A DNA stretch of 29,083 nucleotides from contig JANNKX010000396.1 of NCBI GenBank assembly GCA_031396505.1, positions 1 through 29,083 of the forward strand. Direction: 5' to 3'. Under the pieces are notes generated by a model. The model was given only the letters and a program-made list of their open reading frames with translations. It did not search any database and was not told the DNA's origin. Positions within the stretch are counted from its first letter, which is position 1. Each line of letters begins with the position of its first letter. The position numbers and the translations under genes are program-made. The DNA is from JAAFHS01 sp031396505 (GTDB lineage: Bacteria; Pseudomonadota; Alphaproteobacteria; Rhodobacterales; Rhodobacteraceae). Shown in pieces: positions 1 through 7,262 of the stretch.

Positions 1-595
1 ACAGCACATGGCCAAGGCAGCCCAAAGCCGCCCCCAGATCGCGCGCGATAGACCGCACATAACCGCCCTTGCCACAGACCATGTCCAGTTCCACGTGGTC
101 CGCATCCGGGCGTGCGATCATGATCAGGCTGTCCACAAACAGATCGCGGGGGGCGAGGTCCATCGCCTGCCCCTCGCGGGCAAGATCATAGGCACGGTCG
201 CCGTCCACCTTGACCGCCGAAAACTGCGGCGGCACCTGTTGAATACCGCCACGAAATGCGGCCAGTGCCTGCGCGATTGCGTCATCGGTCGGGCGCGCCG
301 TGCTGGTTGCCAGCACCGCGCCCCCCGCGTCGTCGGTGGTGGTTTGCGTGCCCAGACGCACCATGAAATGATAGCATTTCAGTGCATCGGTGATGTAGGG
401 AATGGTCTTGGTCGCCTCGCCCAACGCCACCGCGAGCACGCCCGTCGCGTCCGGGTCAAGCGTGCCTGCATGCCCCGCCTTTTGCGCGTCCAGCGCCCAT
501 TTCACCTTGTTCACCACGGCGGTTGACGTGATGCCCGCTGGCTTGTCGACAATCAGCCAGCCATGCAGCGGTTTACCTTTTTTCGTGCGTGCCAT
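1..595 (-). CDS. truB: tRNA pseudouridine(55) synthase TruB, 3' end cut by window edge
   Basis: TruB converts U55 to pseudouridine in the T-loop of tRNAs in the cytoplasm. The visible 198 residues begin with MARTKKGKPLHGW and contain the family's catalytic segment GTLDPDATG at about residues 44-52, with Asp47 as the expected catalytic aspartate. Later come the GGIQQVPPQFSA/K stretch and the KGGYVRSIARDLG segment typical of TruB. TruB is normally about 300 residues, so roughly the last third lies beyond base 1. The ATG shares one base with the stop of the upstream DUF2233 gene (TGATG), so the two are translationally coupled, and both follow rbfA. The rbfA-truB order is the usual bacterial arrangement for these translation genes. 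The identification is firm. Confidence 0.95.
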   Translation of the reverse strand, partial: MARTKKGKPLHGWLIVDKPAGITSTAVVNKVKWALDAQKAGHAGTLDPDATGVLAVALGEATKTIPYITDALKCYHFMVRLGTQTTTDDAGGAVLATSTARPTDDAIAQALAAFRGGIQQVPPQFSAVKVDGDRAYDLAREGQAMDLAPRDLFVDSLIMIARPDADHVELDMVCGKGGYVRSIARDLGAALGCLGHVL

Positions 596-1314
596 CAGTT
601 TGCAACCGTCACGGTGCCGATGATCGGGCCCATCGGAAAGCCGATGTCATCGCGGTCAAGGTTGGGCGCATAAAGTCGCGAGATGGAGCCATCAAGGAAC
701 AGTGCGTTCGGCGTTTGCAGCGCATCCCGGAACAGCCGCGCAAAGGCATCGAAATTCACCGCGGCCCCCGACATCGCAAAAATCGCCGTCTGCCCATCAG
801 CACTGACGCCCACGCCGTTGCGCACATTCACCGAATCGCTGTCGGGCAGGAAACGCGGGTGCAGCGCGCCACCAATCACCAGCATCGGCCCCGATTGCGT
901 GGCATAACGGCAATCAGGCGGGTTTGCGGCATAGCGCCTGCTTTCGATCACGGCAAAGCCATCTTCGTCGATGCAGAACACGCCGTTCGGCAGCAGGCCA
1001 AAGTTCCCCGGCCCCGCGGTTGTGACCAGCGGTGTCTGTTCGACCCCGTCTTCGATATACAGGCCCACCGGGCGGCGGTCGGGGTGATACATACCTGCAT
1101 TCATCGCGAAGGTCAGTGCCTCGCCCGCCTCGGCCAGCATCGCGTTCACCGCGGCAAAGCTGCCAAGGTTGCCACCTTCGCCTTGCGAGAACAGGCGCAG
1201 ATCATCGCCCGCCTGCACGTCGCAAACGGTATAGCCAACGCCATCAAAGGTCATGTCACGACAGGCGGCATGGGCCGCACCGGGGATCAACAGCGCGAAC
1301 AGCAGGACGCGCAT
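595..1314 (-). CDS. Exported DUF2233 / phosphodiester glycosidase-family protein
   Basis: A 239-residue protein with a clear Sec signal peptide (MRVLLFALLIPGAAHA, cleavage about residue 16), so it is probably periplasmic. The body has the pattern of the DUF2233/NAGPA-like family: FAMNAGMYHPDRRPVGLYIEDG near residues 68-90, a GP-rich NFGLLPNGVF segment, YATQSGPMLV near residue 140, RNGVGVSADGQ near residue 167, and FLDGSISRLY near the C-terminus. The family includes animal uncovering enzyme (a phosphodiester alpha-GlcNAcase), but bacterial substrates are largely unknown, so only the fold family is claimed. The ATG directly abuts the rbfA stop (TAG then ATG) and its stop overlaps the truB start. 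It is therefore co-transcribed with translation genes although it is an envelope protein. Confidence 0.85.
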   Translation of the reverse strand: MRVLLFALLIPGAAHAACRDMTFDGVGYTVCDVQAGDDLRLFSQGEGGNLGSFAAVNAMLAEAGEALTFAMNAGMYHPDRRPVGLYIEDGVEQTPLVTTAGPGNFGLLPNGVFCIDEDGFAVIESRRYAANPPDCRYATQSGPMLVIGGALHPRFLPDSDSVNVRNGVGVSADGQTAIFAMSGAAVNFDAFARLFRDALQTPNALFLDGSISRLYAPNLDRDDIGFPMGPIIGTVTVAN

Positions 1315-1734
1315 CTACGCTTGATCCTCGTCAGCATCCTTTGCGGCGATATCGCGTTGCACCACATCGCTGCTGAACAGACGGCGCGTCTCATCCAGCC
1401 GCGCATACGTCTCGTCCGCGCGAAACCGCAGGTCGGGCGCGTATTTCAGCGTCAGTTCAGACGACAGGCGGCGGCGCAATTCGTGTTTGTTGCGCGCAAG
1501 CGCCGCAATTGCCTCGTCCACCGTGGCCCCGCCCATCAGGGGCATGACATAGACGGTTGCCACCTTCAGATCGGTTGACAGTGACACCTCGCCCACCGTG
1601 ATCGACATCGCATTCAGCGCCACGTCGTGGATTTCGGCACGGTTCAGCATATCGGAAAGCGTGCGGCGGATTAACTCGCCCACGCGCAATTGCCGCTGAC
1701 CGGGGGCACCGGGGGTTTGAAAGCGTTTTGCCAT
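1315..1734 (-). CDS. rbfA: 30S ribosome-binding factor RbfA
   Basis: RbfA is a KH-like cold-shock protein that binds free 30S subunits and helps 16S rRNA 5'-end maturation. The chosen start gives 139 residues beginning MAKRFQTPGAPGQRQLRVGELIRRTLSDML. It is followed by the core ITVGEVSLSTDLKVATVYVMPL and the typical LRRRLSSELTLKYAPDLRFRADET segment. An upstream in-frame ATG at 1797 would add 21 unconserved residues and run toward the dapB start, so I prefer 1734. It is first of a minus-strand operon rbfA - DUF2233 - truB and is divergent from dapB across 96 bases that must hold both promoters. The acidic tail (AAKDADEDQA) is common in alphaproteobacterial RbfA. Confidence 0.95.
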   Translation of the reverse strand: MAKRFQTPGAPGQRQLRVGELIRRTLSDMLNRAEIHDVALNAMSITVGEVSLSTDLKVATVYVMPLMGGATVDEAIAALARNKHELRRRLSSELTLKYAPDLRFRADETYARLDETRRLFSSDVVQRDIAAKDADEDQA

Positions 1735-1830
1735 GGCGCGTGCTTTATGCGGTTTCGATGCGCGCTGCAACGGCGGGGTTTCGCGACGCAGTGGCATCCG
1801 TTAAAGCGGGATTAAACGCGGGGGATTGTC

Positions 1831-2640
1831 ATGACAGATTTGCCAGGACTTGTGGTGACAGGCGCATCGGGCCGGATGGGGCAGATGTTGGCCCGGATGA
1901 TTGCGTCATCGGGCCGCGCGCGTTTGGTGGGGTGTCTTGAACGGCCTGGCCATGCATGGTTGGGGCGCGACGTGGGCGAAGCGATGGGCGGGGCAGCCCT
2001 TGGTGTCATCGTCACGGATGACACGCTGGAGGCGTTTGCGCATGCCCAAGGCGTGATTGACTTCACAATCCCTGCGGCAACGGTCGAATTTGCGGCATTG
2101 GCCGCACAGGCGCGCGCGGTGCATGTGATTGGCACGACCGGGCTTGAACCCGCGCATCTGGCAAAGATCGCGCTGGCCGCGCATCACGCGGTGATCGTGC
2201 GGGCGGGCAATATGTCTTTGGGCGTGAACCTGCTGGTGCGGTTGACGCAAAAGGTGGCGCAAGCGCTGGATGCCGACTGGGATGTTGAGATTGTCGAGGC
2301 GCATCACCGCGCCAAGGTAGACGCGCCCTCGGGCACCGCATTGATGCTTGGGCAGGCGGCGGCGGACGGTCGGGGAGTGAACCTGGATGACGCGGTGGTG
2401 GCCGGGCGGCATGGCATCAGTGATGCGCGCGACCACGGATCAATCGGGTTTTCGTCGATCCGCGGTGGGGATATCGTGGGCGAACATGACGTGATCTTTG
2501 CCGCCGATGGTGAACGCATCATCCTGCGCCACGTGGCCACTGACCGCGCGATCTTTGCGCGCGGCGCGCTGCGCGCGGCCTTGTGGGGGCAGTCGCAAAA
2601 ACCGGGTCAATATGACATGATGGATGTGCTGGGGATCTGA
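1831..2640 (+). CDS. dapB: 4-hydroxy-tetrahydrodipicolinate reductase DapB
   Basis: DapB catalyses the NAD(P)H-dependent reduction step of the lysine/diaminopimelate pathway in the cytoplasm. The 269-residue protein is of normal length. It shows the dinucleotide-binding loop VTGASGRMGQML at residues 9-20, the GTTGL segment at 101-105, and the catalytic block EAHHRAKVDAPSGTA at 156-170 with His158/His159 and Lys162. A GGGGG purine run six bases before the ATG serves as ribosome-binding site. It is divergent from rbfA and followed, 99 bases later, by a small exported protein gene on the same strand. Confidence 0.97.
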   Translation: MTDLPGLVVTGASGRMGQMLARMIASSGRARLVGCLERPGHAWLGRDVGEAMGGAALGVIVTDDTLEAFAHAQGVIDFTIPAATVEFAALAAQARAVHVIGTTGLEPAHLAKIALAAHHAVIVRAGNMSLGVNLLVRLTQKVAQALDADWDVEIVEAHHRAKVDAPSGTALMLGQAAADGRGVNLDDAVVAGRHGISDARDHGSIGFSSIRGGDIVGEHDVIFAADGERIILRHVATDRAIFARGALRAALWGQSQKPGQYDMMDVLGI

Positions 2641-2673
2641 GTCGCGCCCGGGCCCCTTCCCGCCGGTTTGTGC

Positions 2674-2707
2674 CGCGACAAAGTGAACCAGTCAGCGCCT
2701 TGTCGCG
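2674..2707. repeat. 8-bp inverted repeat between dapB and the next gene
   Basis: CGCGACAA at 2674-2681 is mirrored by TTGTCGCG at 2700-2707 with an 18-base spacer. It lies in the 99-base gap after dapB and ends 32 bases before the next start codon. It has no run of T after it, so it is a poor intrinsic terminator. It could be an operator or mRNA hairpin, or coincidence in GC-rich DNA. Confidence 0.35.
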
Positions 2708-2739
2708 TAGAATAACGATTGTGATCTATGAGGATTGCC

Positions 2740-3102
2740 ATGACCCGACTTTTTGCTGCCACAGCATGTGCCGTGCTAACAGCCTTTCCCGCCCTTGCCG
2801 ATTTCGTACCAATCAGCAGCAAAGATGATTTTCTGGCCACGCTGGAAGGGCGCGAATTGCGTCTGGGGGTGTTTCAGATTGCCATCCAGATCACGCCGGA
2901 TGGGCAGATCAACGGCTCTGCCTTGGGATGGGACATGTCGGGCACATGGGTGTGGGAAGACGGCTACTTTTGCCGCGAGATCGACTGGAGCGGCGAGGTC
3001 ATCCCCTATAACTGTCAGTTGGTCGAAGTCGACGACGGCGAAAAGATGCGCTTTACGGTGGACCGCGGCGCGGGTGATGAGGCGACCTTCAATCTGCGCT
3101 GA
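2740..3102 (+). CDS. Small exported protein of unknown function next to dapB
   Basis: A 120-residue protein with a typical Sec signal peptide (MTRLFAATACAVLTAFPALA-DF, cleavage about residue 20). I use the ATG at 2740 because a TGAGGA ribosome-binding site sits about six bases upstream and the signal peptide then begins with MTR; an in-frame ATG at 2728 has no such site. The mature part is a compact beta-rich domain. It has an EGRELR...GVFQIAIQITPDGQINGSA stretch, then GTWVWEDGYFCREI and IPYNCQLVE, giving two cysteines (about residues 84 and 98) that could form a periplasmic disulfide. I recall similar Rhodobacteraceae proteins being labelled dihydrodipicolinate reductase, which fits neither their length nor their export. 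No function is assigned. Confidence 0.8.
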   Translation: MTRLFAATACAVLTAFPALADFVPISSKDDFLATLEGRELRLGVFQIAIQITPDGQINGSALGWDMSGTWVWEDGYFCREIDWSGEVIPYNCQLVEVDDGEKMRFTVDRGAGDEATFNLR

Positions 3103-3108
3103 ACCCGG

Positions 3109-3288
3109 TCAGAAATCGATCGCAATGCCCTTTTTCTCCCAATCGCCATAGCGGACGGGTTCCGGTCCGTTGCGCCCGCCGAGTTCGGTTGGCAGCACCT
3201 TGCTGTCGCCCGCGCGGCGGCGGGCATCCGCCTCGGCCAGTGCGCGGATGGCGGCGGGGGGCAGGTCGGCTGCGGAATCGTCGGTCAT
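3109..3288 (-). CDS. DUF1674 protein, succinate dehydrogenase assembly factor 4-like
   Basis: A 59-residue protein whose C-terminal half, LPTELGGRNGPEPVRYGDWEKKGIAIDF, is the DUF1674 signature (LP.E.GG..GPEP.RYGDWE..G...DF). Eukaryotic members (SDHAF4/Sdh8) bind the flavinated succinate dehydrogenase subunit and protect it before complex II assembly; a similar role here is inferred. I take the ATG at 3288 because an AAGG site lies about ten bases upstream; the ATG at 3297 is only one base from that site and would add MTP. The gene is convergent with the small exported protein gene (six bases between stops) and divergent from rsmB. Confidence 0.85.
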   Translation of the reverse strand: MTDDSAADLPPAAIRALAEADARRRAGDSKVLPTELGGRNGPEPVRYGDWEKKGIAIDF

Positions 3289-3361
3289 CGGGGTCATGCC
3301 TTGTAGGGTCTGCCCCCCTGATATACGGCGGAGCGGTTGCGGGACAAGATGGGGATGATCC

Positions 3362-4588
3362 ATGGCCGAAGGGATTGCTGCACGCGCGGCGGCGGTGGCA
3401 CTGCTGGACGCGGTGCTGGGCGAGGGGCGGATGCTGGCGGGGGGCGACGACCTGCTGGCAGGTGTGGCCGCCCCTGACCGCGCGCGGGCGATGCGGCTGG
3501 CTCTTGCGGTGTTGCGCGCCATGGAAGGGGTGGATCAGGTGATATCCCCCCATCTGCGCCGGGTGCCGCCGCTGACGGTGGTCAACGTGTTGCGGCTGGC
3601 CGTGGTGGAAATCGCGGGCGGGGCGGCGGCACACGGCGTGGTCAATGCGGCGGTCGAGATTGTGCGCAAGGGCAAACGCACGGGGCATCTGACGGGTCTG
3701 GTGAACGCGGTGCTGCGCAAATTGCCGCCGGGCGATCCGCTGGCGGGGGCGACAGTGCAAAAGCTGCCACGCTGGATCCGGCAGCCGATGGTGCATGCCT
3801 ACGGCCGCGATGCAGTGGCGGCGATCGAGGCGGTGCATGCGCTGGCCCCGCCGCTGGACCTGACGGTAAAGGGGCATGCGCCAGCGGGCGAGGTGTTGCC
3901 CAGCGGGTCGGTGCGGTTGCAGGGGGCGGGTCAAGTGACAAGCCTGCCGGGCTATGACAGCGGGGATTGGTGGGTGCAGGATGCGGCCGCCGCGATGGCC
4001 GTGCCGCTTTTAACGCCGTTACCGGGTGAGCGCGTACTAGACCTGTGCGCCGCACCGGGGGGCAAGACGCTGCAACTGGCGCGCGCAGGGGCCGATGTGA
4101 CGGCGCTGGATATGTCGGGGCCGCGGATGGGGCGGGTGGCGGACAATCTGGCGCGCACCGGACTGACCGCGCGGCTGGTGGTGGCAGATGCGCTGCAGTG
4201 GGTGCCCGAGGTCGCGTTCGATGCGATCTTGCTGGATGCGCCTTGTTCGGCGACAGGCACGATCCGGCGGCATCCCGAATTGCCGTTTGTGAAGGATGGA
4301 TCGGAACTACCGGCGCTGGTGGCATTGCAGGCCGCACTTCTGGACCGGGCGCTGGGCTGGTTGAAGCCGGGGGGGCGGCTGGTCTATTGCACCTGTTCGC
4401 TGCTGCCGGATGAAGGCGAGGCGCAACTGGCAAGCGTGCTGGCGCGCGCGCCCGGTCTGCGGGTCGAACGCCCGGCGATGCCATGGGTCGACGCAGACTG
4501 GATCACCGCAGATGGCGGCTTGCGTCTGCGGCCCGATTATTGGGGCGGGATGGACGGGTTTTTCATGGCGCGGCTGGTGCGGGACTAA
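3362..4588 (+). CDS. rsmB: 16S rRNA (cytosine(967)-C(5))-methyltransferase RsmB
   Basis: RsmB makes m5C967 in 16S rRNA using S-adenosylmethionine. The 408-residue protein has an N-terminal NusB-like helical domain (about 1-130) and a C-terminal Rossmann methyltransferase. The SAM-binding motif DLCAAPGGKT is at 227-236. The PC motif DAPCSATGTIRRHPE carries Cys295, and the TCS motif VYCTCSLLPDEGE carries Cys345, the expected nucleophile, with Cys295 acting in product release. The end sequence WGGMDGFFMARLVR is typical of the family. It is slightly shorter than E. coli RsmB (about 430). It is a single gene on the plus strand, followed by a structured intergenic element and a convergent operon. 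Confidence 0.95.
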   Translation: MAEGIAARAAAVALLDAVLGEGRMLAGGDDLLAGVAAPDRARAMRLALAVLRAMEGVDQVISPHLRRVPPLTVVNVLRLAVVEIAGGAAAHGVVNAAVEIVRKGKRTGHLTGLVNAVLRKLPPGDPLAGATVQKLPRWIRQPMVHAYGRDAVAAIEAVHALAPPLDLTVKGHAPAGEVLPSGSVRLQGAGQVTSLPGYDSGDWWVQDAAAAMAVPLLTPLPGERVLDLCAAPGGKTLQLARAGADVTALDMSGPRMGRVADNLARTGLTARLVVADALQWVPEVAFDAILLDAPCSATGTIRRHPELPFVKDGSELPALVALQAALLDRALGWLKPGGRLVYCTCSLLPDEGEAQLASVLARAPGLRVERPAMPWVDADWITADGGLRLRPDYWGGMDGFFMARLVRD

Positions 4589-4620
4589 AATTTTTCGCGG
4601 CACGTGGGGGGCCGAAAAAA

Positions 4621-4677
4621 GGGGGGCTGTCTGCCCCCGTCTGTGATTGCATCACAGACTCCCCCGAGGATATTTGA
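4621..4677. repeat. Structured intergenic element with two hairpins and a CCCCCGAGGATATTT tail
   Basis: Two adjacent perfect stems are visible: GGGGGC (4622-4627) with GCCCCC (4633-4638) around a five-base loop, and GTCTGTGAT (4639-4647) with ATCACAGAC (4651-4659) around a three-base loop. The tail CCCCCGAGGATATTTGATC (4661-4679) follows; its CCCCC could pair with the first G-run instead, giving an alternative fold. It sits in the 115-base gap between the convergent ends of rsmB and the SDR gene, where a bidirectional terminator is expected. From memory, CCCCCGAGGATATTT after a G/C-rich hairpin recurs at gene ends in Rhodobacteraceae genomes; that recurrence is not shown by this window, which has one copy. 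Confidence 0.6.
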
Positions 4678-4703
4678 TCAGAGAGGAAGCGGTGGGATTT
4701 GTG

Positions 4704-5444
4704 CTATTTTTGGGGGGCAAACAGGCGGTAATAGGCCCAGTCCGGCAGAAATTGTGAAAGCCGGAAGAACCACGAGAAGACGGTCGGGAAGCTGACCTTG
4801 AAGGCATCGGTGTTCATATGTTCCCACATGGCCCGGGCGGCGGCCTCGGGTTCCATGATGAAGGGCATCGTAAAATCGTTCTTTTCGGTCAGCCGCGTCT
4901 TGATGAAACCGGGGTTGGCGACCTGTACCTGAATATCTGTGCCGCGCAGATCGGCATACATCGATTCCGCCAGCGCCATGGTGCCCGCCTTGGACGCGGC
5001 ATAGCCAATGGCACCCGGCAGGCCGCGAAATCCTGACAGTGAACCGGTGATGACGACATGGCCACGCCCTTGGGCCACCAATTGCGGCATCACCGCCCCG
5101 ATCACGCGGGCGCAGCCCGTGAAGTTAATGTTGCACATCGCCTCGACGTGGCCTGCATCCCAGGCCTGCGCGGTGGTGGGCCAGTAGACGCCTGCCAGAA
5201 ACACCACGCCGTCAATCGGGCCAAGGGTTGCGGCGGCTGCCGTCACGGATGCGGTATCGGCCACATCGACGGGCAGGGCGCGGGCAAGCCCCGGCAGGGT
5301 GGCCACGGCCTCGGCCAGACGGTCAGCATCACGCGCGGACAGGATCAGATCAACGCCTGCACGGCTCATCATCTGGGCCAGTGCAAGACCCAGTCCTTCG
5401 CTGGCACCAACCAGCCAATAGCGTTTTCCAGCCCAGTCTTTCAC
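4704..5444 (-). CDS. Short-chain dehydrogenase/reductase, last gene of the RpoE-linked operon
   Basis: A 246-residue classical SDR. The cofactor loop is WLVGASEGLGLAL (10-22, G-x3-GxG pattern), the catalytic serine region is ITGSLSG (Ser135), and YAASK gives Tyr148 and Lys152. ARDAD after the second strand suggests NADP preference. The C-terminal FSWFFRLSQFLPDWAYYRLF is hydrophobic and aromatic, suggesting contact with membrane lipid. The start is GTG, overlapping the DUF3833 stop as GTGA, so translation is coupled. By position it corresponds to the SDR (RSP_1087, from memory) that ends the RpoE-ChrR-controlled operon of R. sphaeroides. The substrate is unknown; a lipid or fatty-acid derivative is inferred from context. 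Confidence 0.88.
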   Translation of the reverse strand: MKDWAGKRYWLVGASEGLGLALAQMMSRAGVDLILSARDADRLAEAVATLPGLARALPVDVADTASVTAAAATLGPIDGVVFLAGVYWPTTAQAWDAGHVEAMCNINFTGCARVIGAVMPQLVAQGRGHVVITGSLSGFRGLPGAIGYAASKAGTMALAESMYADLRGTDIQVQVANPGFIKTRLTEKNDFTMPFIMEPEAAARAMWEHMNTDAFKVSFPTVFSWFFRLSQFLPDWAYYRLFAPQK

Positions 5445-6001
5445 GCCGGCACCCGGCGCATGGTGGCCACAAGTTCGGCCACCGTCACCCCGAATTTGGT
5501 AAACTGGCTACGATTCATGATCGTCCCGTTTTCCATCAGGTACATCCAGTCGGTCACGTTCAGGATATGTCCCCCCGCCTCCGGTGTCAGGCGGATGCGG
5601 TAGGTCATCATCACCGCAGCCCCCTGCGCGCGTCCCGATCCGGCCCCCACGACATCGGGGGCTTCGGCACGGATATTGCCGCCTGTATCCAGATGCAGGG
5701 TCCAGACGCGGTCTTGCACAGTGCCGCTGTCATAGTGAAAGCGTTCCTTCAGCGTGCCGGTGTTGCCGTCCCACGACCCCTCCATATGCGCGACAAAGCG
5801 TGATGTGACACGGCCCGTGGGGCCGTAAATCAGGCCCTCGCACAGGATCGGGCCGCTCAGGTGTTGGCGCAGATCGAAATGCGGCCCGCTTTTGCCAAGG
5901 TCATCGGGATGCTGGGCGCGAAAGCCCATCAGACGTTTCAGCATGATCACCAGTGACAGGGCGATGATCATGCCAAGGATGATGGACAGGGCAACCGACA
6001 T
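5441..6001 (-). CDS. DUF3833 membrane-anchored protein
   Basis: A 186-residue protein with one N-terminal hydrophobic segment (MSVALSIILGMIIALSLVIM, about residues 1-20). It is followed by a soluble domain with the DUF3833 features: FDLRQHLSGPILCEGLIYGPTGRVTSRF, MEGSWDG..GTLKERFHYDSG and LNVTDWMYLMENGTIMNRSQFTKFG. The start at 6001 is four bases after the transporter stop with a GAGG site nine bases upstream; a start at 6052 would add 17 unrelated residues inside the transporter gene. Its stop overlaps the SDR start. Some DUF3833 domains are lipoproteins, but here the anchor has no cysteine lipobox. The function is unknown; its conserved position in the RpoE-linked operon suggests a role in envelope lipid modification. 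Confidence 0.82.
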   Translation of the reverse strand: MSVALSIILGMIIALSLVIMLKRLMGFRAQHPDDLGKSGPHFDLRQHLSGPILCEGLIYGPTGRVTSRFVAHMEGSWDGNTGTLKERFHYDSGTVQDRVWTLHLDTGGNIRAEAPDVVGAGSGRAQGAAVMMTYRIRLTPEAGGHILNVTDWMYLMENGTIMNRSQFTKFGVTVAELVATMRRVPA

Positions 6002-6005
6002 AGGA

Positions 6006-7262
6006 TCAGACCTCGGGAATTTCGGTGCGGGCCAACAGCGTGATGGCCGCAAGTTTCAGGGCGCAGGGCAACAGGCCATACAACAGCGTGAGAATGGTCA
6101 GGGCATGGGCGGAATTCGATCCCGTGGCGACAAAGCCGTTGGCCTGCAGCATGGGCAGCAGCGTGGCCGCAGCCAGCGCGAGCGACAGTTTGGACACGAA
6201 AGACCACAGGCCAAAGGCGGCTGCCTCGCCACCCTTGCCGATGGTGGCCATGCGGCGGGCAAAGATGGCGGGCAGCAGGGTCATGTCGGCACCAAGGGCG
6301 GCCCCGGACGCAGCACAGATCGCCGCAAAAGCGACCGTATCGCCGGGGCCAAGGGTGGCTGACCAGACAAAGGCCAGAATGGCCAGCACCATGCCCGCCA
6401 TCAGTGTGCGGCGTGCGCCAAAGTGGACGGCCATGCGCGACCAGAAAGGCGTGCTGATGGCGGCAGACATAAAGAACAACAACAACAGTGGCCCTGCGGC
6501 ATCGGGGGCGTCCAGCGCACTGCCGACAAAGAACAGAAACAGGGTGGAACTGACGGCGACAGGGGCTGCGTTCAGCAGCGCAATCAACAGCAGTCGGCGG
6601 GCCAGCGGGTCGGCGAGCGCGGGACGGAAGGTGGCGAATGCGTTGGTGTCGGGCGGCAGGGCCGTGGCGCGGCCCCATTCGTGGCGCATGGCGATGGTTG
6701 CGATCACGGCAAGGACGGCGAAACCTGCGGCAAAGGCGGCGTAGGGCTGATCCGTCAGCCCGCCGATGGCCACGGGGGCGACAGCGGCGATGGTGATGCC
6801 GATCAGCGCACCCGCCTCGCGCCATCCGGCAAGGCGCAGGTGCCCACCCGCGCCCAAACGTGCCGCGCGCCCCACGCCTTCGGCATAAAAGCAGATGGTC
6901 AGGAATGAAAATGCGGAAAACAGCAGGGTCAGCGTCAGGGCAAACCACAACAACGGTGCGACAGGCGGGGTGACGGCAAACAGGCCCAGCATGGCGATGA
7001 CCATCAGGGCCACGGCCACCACCACCCACACACCGCGCGTGGCGCGGTGGGTTTCGGCAAACCAGCCCAGTAAAGGGTCCTGCACCACGTCAATCACCCG
7101 CAGCACGGCCAGCGTCAGACCCAATGCGCCCAGACCAATACCATAGGTTTCGGCATAGACGGTTGGCGCGTGAATATAGATCGGCAGCCCCGCCGCCGCG
7201 ATCAGCGCTGCAAACAGCGACCACTGCGCAAGGCCCTGCGAAGGCATGACGGCCATGGTCAA
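6006..7262 (-). CDS. MFS/GPH-type transporter in the RpoE-linked operon
   Basis: A 418-residue polytopic membrane protein with about 12 hydrophobic segments. The DVVQDPLLGWFAETHRATRG stretch near residues 58-77 is the loop signature of MFS_2/GPH (glycoside-pentoside-hexuronide:cation symporter-like) proteins. The upstream gene's stop overlaps a TTG at 7262 (TTGA), which has a GAGG site seven bases upstream; an ATG at 7256 is the alternative start and removes two residues. It lies between the DUF1365 and DUF3833 genes in a tightly coupled operon, matching the MFS gene (RSP_1089, from memory) of the R. sphaeroides RpoE regulon. The cargo is unknown. Given its neighbours, a lipid-related substrate (as with other MFS_2 members such as lysolipid carriers) is as plausible as a sugar. 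Confidence 0.85.
   Translation of the reverse strand: MTMAVMPSQGLAQWSLFAALIAAAGLPIYIHAPTVYAETYGIGLGALGLTLAVLRVIDVVQDPLLGWFAETHRATRGVWVVVAVALMVIAMLGLFAVTPPVAPLLWFALTLTLLFSAFSFLTICFYAEGVGRAARLGAGGHLRLAGWREAGALIGITIAAVAPVAIGGLTDQPYAAFAAGFAVLAVIATIAMRHEWGRATALPPDTNAFATFRPALADPLARRLLLIALLNAAPVAVSSTLFLFFVGSALDAPDAAGPLLLLFFMSAAISTPFWSRMAVHFGARRTLMAGMVLAILAFVWSATLGPGDTVAFAAICAASGAALGADMTLLPAIFARRMATIGKGGEAAAFGLWSFVSKLSLALAAATLLPMLQANGFVATGSNSAHALTILTLLYGLLPCALKLAAITLLARTEIPEV

Noticed and set aside
3522..4484. Long reading frames opposite rsmB, and similar frames opposite mutL, purH, the M16 genes and the fusion protein.
   Set aside because: High-GC shadow frames with Ala/Arg/Pro-rich composition and no domain pattern, overlapping strongly identified genes.
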